A stretch of 64,000 nucleotides of DNA, taken from positions 5,436,501 through 5,500,500 of the forward strand of contig NZ_RBXL01000001.1 in assembly GCF_003634315.1 (NCBI RefSeq), in the 5' to 3' direction. A program made the position numbers and the translations under genes. This document shows positions 63,300 through 64,000 of this stretch, in pieces; the first letter of the stretch is position 1, and each line of letters begins with the position of its first letter. Origin of the DNA: Thiocapsa rosea. Its GTDB lineage: Bacteria; Pseudomonadota; Gammaproteobacteria; Chromatiales; Chromatiaceae. Under the pieces are notes generated by a model that searched no databases, had not been told where the DNA came from, and saw nothing but the letters and a program-made list of their open reading frames with translations.

Positions 63300-64000
63300 T
63301 CATTTTGTGTTCGGCTCTATGCCGGCGAGTAATCTAGCGGTTGAGACATGTGTGTGACCTTTGTATTTCGTGCGCGGGATGGGCGGTTTTTTCGGGCCGC
63401 GCGGACTCTTCCGGAGTTTGTGTAAATCCACGAATTGCGCCAAGCGCAGCAAACACTCGGTCAGCTGCTCCGTAGTCGCGTGTACAAATGGCGCCCATTC
63501 GTGTTCCGGCACGGCGATCGTCAGACCCGTCATCGTGGTCGCAATCTCACCCGCGAGATAGAACTGCGACACGGTCTGATCGATGTCCCGGGTCGGGTGG
63601 GCCGCGCGCAACGCGGCCATCACGACGGCATAGAGATTGAACGCGACCAGTGCCAAGCAAAAGCCGAAGAGCGCGGCCTGCGGATAGCCCAACGCGGCGA
63701 TCTCGGAATGGAGGTGTTTCTCGAGTTTTTGAAAGGCCGTCTCGATACCCCAGCGCATCCGATACAAGGCCGCAATCGTCGGGGCGTCAGCGACCGCAGA
63801 CGGTAAATTGGTCAACAGGACGAGCTTCGTATCGCCATTGCGGGTCGGCGTCTTCAGATTGACGGTGATGCGGCGCAGCGCCCGGGTCTCGCCGCTCGTG
63901 GACGTCAATTGAACGGCTTGGTCGTACACGTCGCCACTCGCCGAAGCGCCAATAAATCTAAATTTTTCCAATGGCTTGGCGACGAGGTTGCTATGCTGGC
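63300..64000 (-). CDS. IS4-family transposase, C-terminal part (continues beyond the window)
   Basis: The frame enters from the right edge (SNLVAKPLEKFRFIG) and ends at TGA 63300-63302, giving about 233 visible residues. The Y-(2)-R-(3)-E-(6)-K signature of IS4 enzymes is in YRMRWGIETAFQKLEKHLHS, followed by QAALFGFCLALVAFNLYAVV. The ends of the element cannot be seen. It abuts the IS1182-type fragment, which it probably truncated. Confidence 0.88.
   Translation of the reverse strand, partial: QHSNLVAKPLEKFRFIGASASGDVYDQAVQLTSTSGETRALRRITVNLKTPTRNGDTKLVLLTNLPSAVADAPTIAALYRMRWGIETAFQKLEKHLHSEIAALGYPQAALFGFCLALVAFNLYAVVMAALRAAHPTRDIDQTVSQFYLAGEIATTMTGLTIAVPEHEWAPFVHATTEQLTECLLRLAQFVDLHKLRKSPRGPKKPPIPRTKYKGHTHVSTARLLAGIEPNTK

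Overview
This GC-rich window looks like the chromosome of a gammaproteobacterium, probably a purple sulfur bacterium of the Chromatiaceae (Thiocapsa-like). That placement is inference. It rests on the gene mix (cytochrome c'-like protein, the anaerobic ubiquinone genes ubiT/ubiU/ubiV, long-form IspG, PurL of about 1300 aa) and on many short intergenic inverted repeats. No rRNA gene or CRISPR array is visible. One tRNA, tRNA-Arg(ACG), is present.

From 1 to 22 kb the window is mostly housekeeping: glutaminase, a TRIC-type channel, tRNA-Arg, MazG, a DUF4743 Nudix protein, IspG and a GlcG/HbpS-like exported protein. These are followed by a compact two-gene unit of P-loop/STAND-like ATPases (8.1-11.4 kb) behind a near-consensus promoter with two inverted repeats. 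Next come a cytochrome c'-like protein, ArfB and PurL. PurL is divergent from a MurE-like ligase paired with a DAACS-family symporter. Asparagine synthetase closes this part.

From 22 to 36.6 kb there are three exported proteins in a row (an NlpC/P60-like candidate, a DUF2272 lipoprotein and a small Cys-containing protein), then a cupin/unknown pair and a 1293-aa FAD + Fe-S oxidoreductase. A YhcC-type radical SAM gene leads into ubiU and ubiV, followed by ubiT and an SLT lytic transglycosylase. Hexanucleotide hairpins bracket the radical SAM-ubiU pair.

From 37 to 62.4 kb is an extracellular polysaccharide locus. The plus-strand half (37.1-49.2 kb) has a fibronectin-III-like exported protein, an ExeA-like ATPase fused to an OmpA domain, a PglK-like ABC exporter, glycosyltransferases, a NodB deacetylase and a pyruvyltransferase-GT2 fusion. 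The minus-strand half (56.0-62.4 kb) has a methyltransferase, a QueC-like PP-loop protein, two GT2 enzymes, an alpha/alpha-barrel-like protein and a hexapeptide acetyltransferase. Between them lie a decayed methyltransferase copy, a protein with an IPTL-CTERM-like tail and a nested insertion: a three-gene IS66 element with an 8-bp target duplication inside a single-gene IS66-family element. The right edge holds an IS1182-type transposase remnant abutting an IS4-type transposase that runs out of the window.

Three dispersed repeat families punctuate the intergenic spaces: inverted TAAACCGCG ends, GTAGGATGGG/AAACCCATCC units, and GTGACACCGC hairpins. Several gene stop codons lie inside the first family. 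The best candidates for undescribed biology are the paired ATPase unit, the QueC-like gene in the polysaccharide operon and the exported peptidase-like trio.
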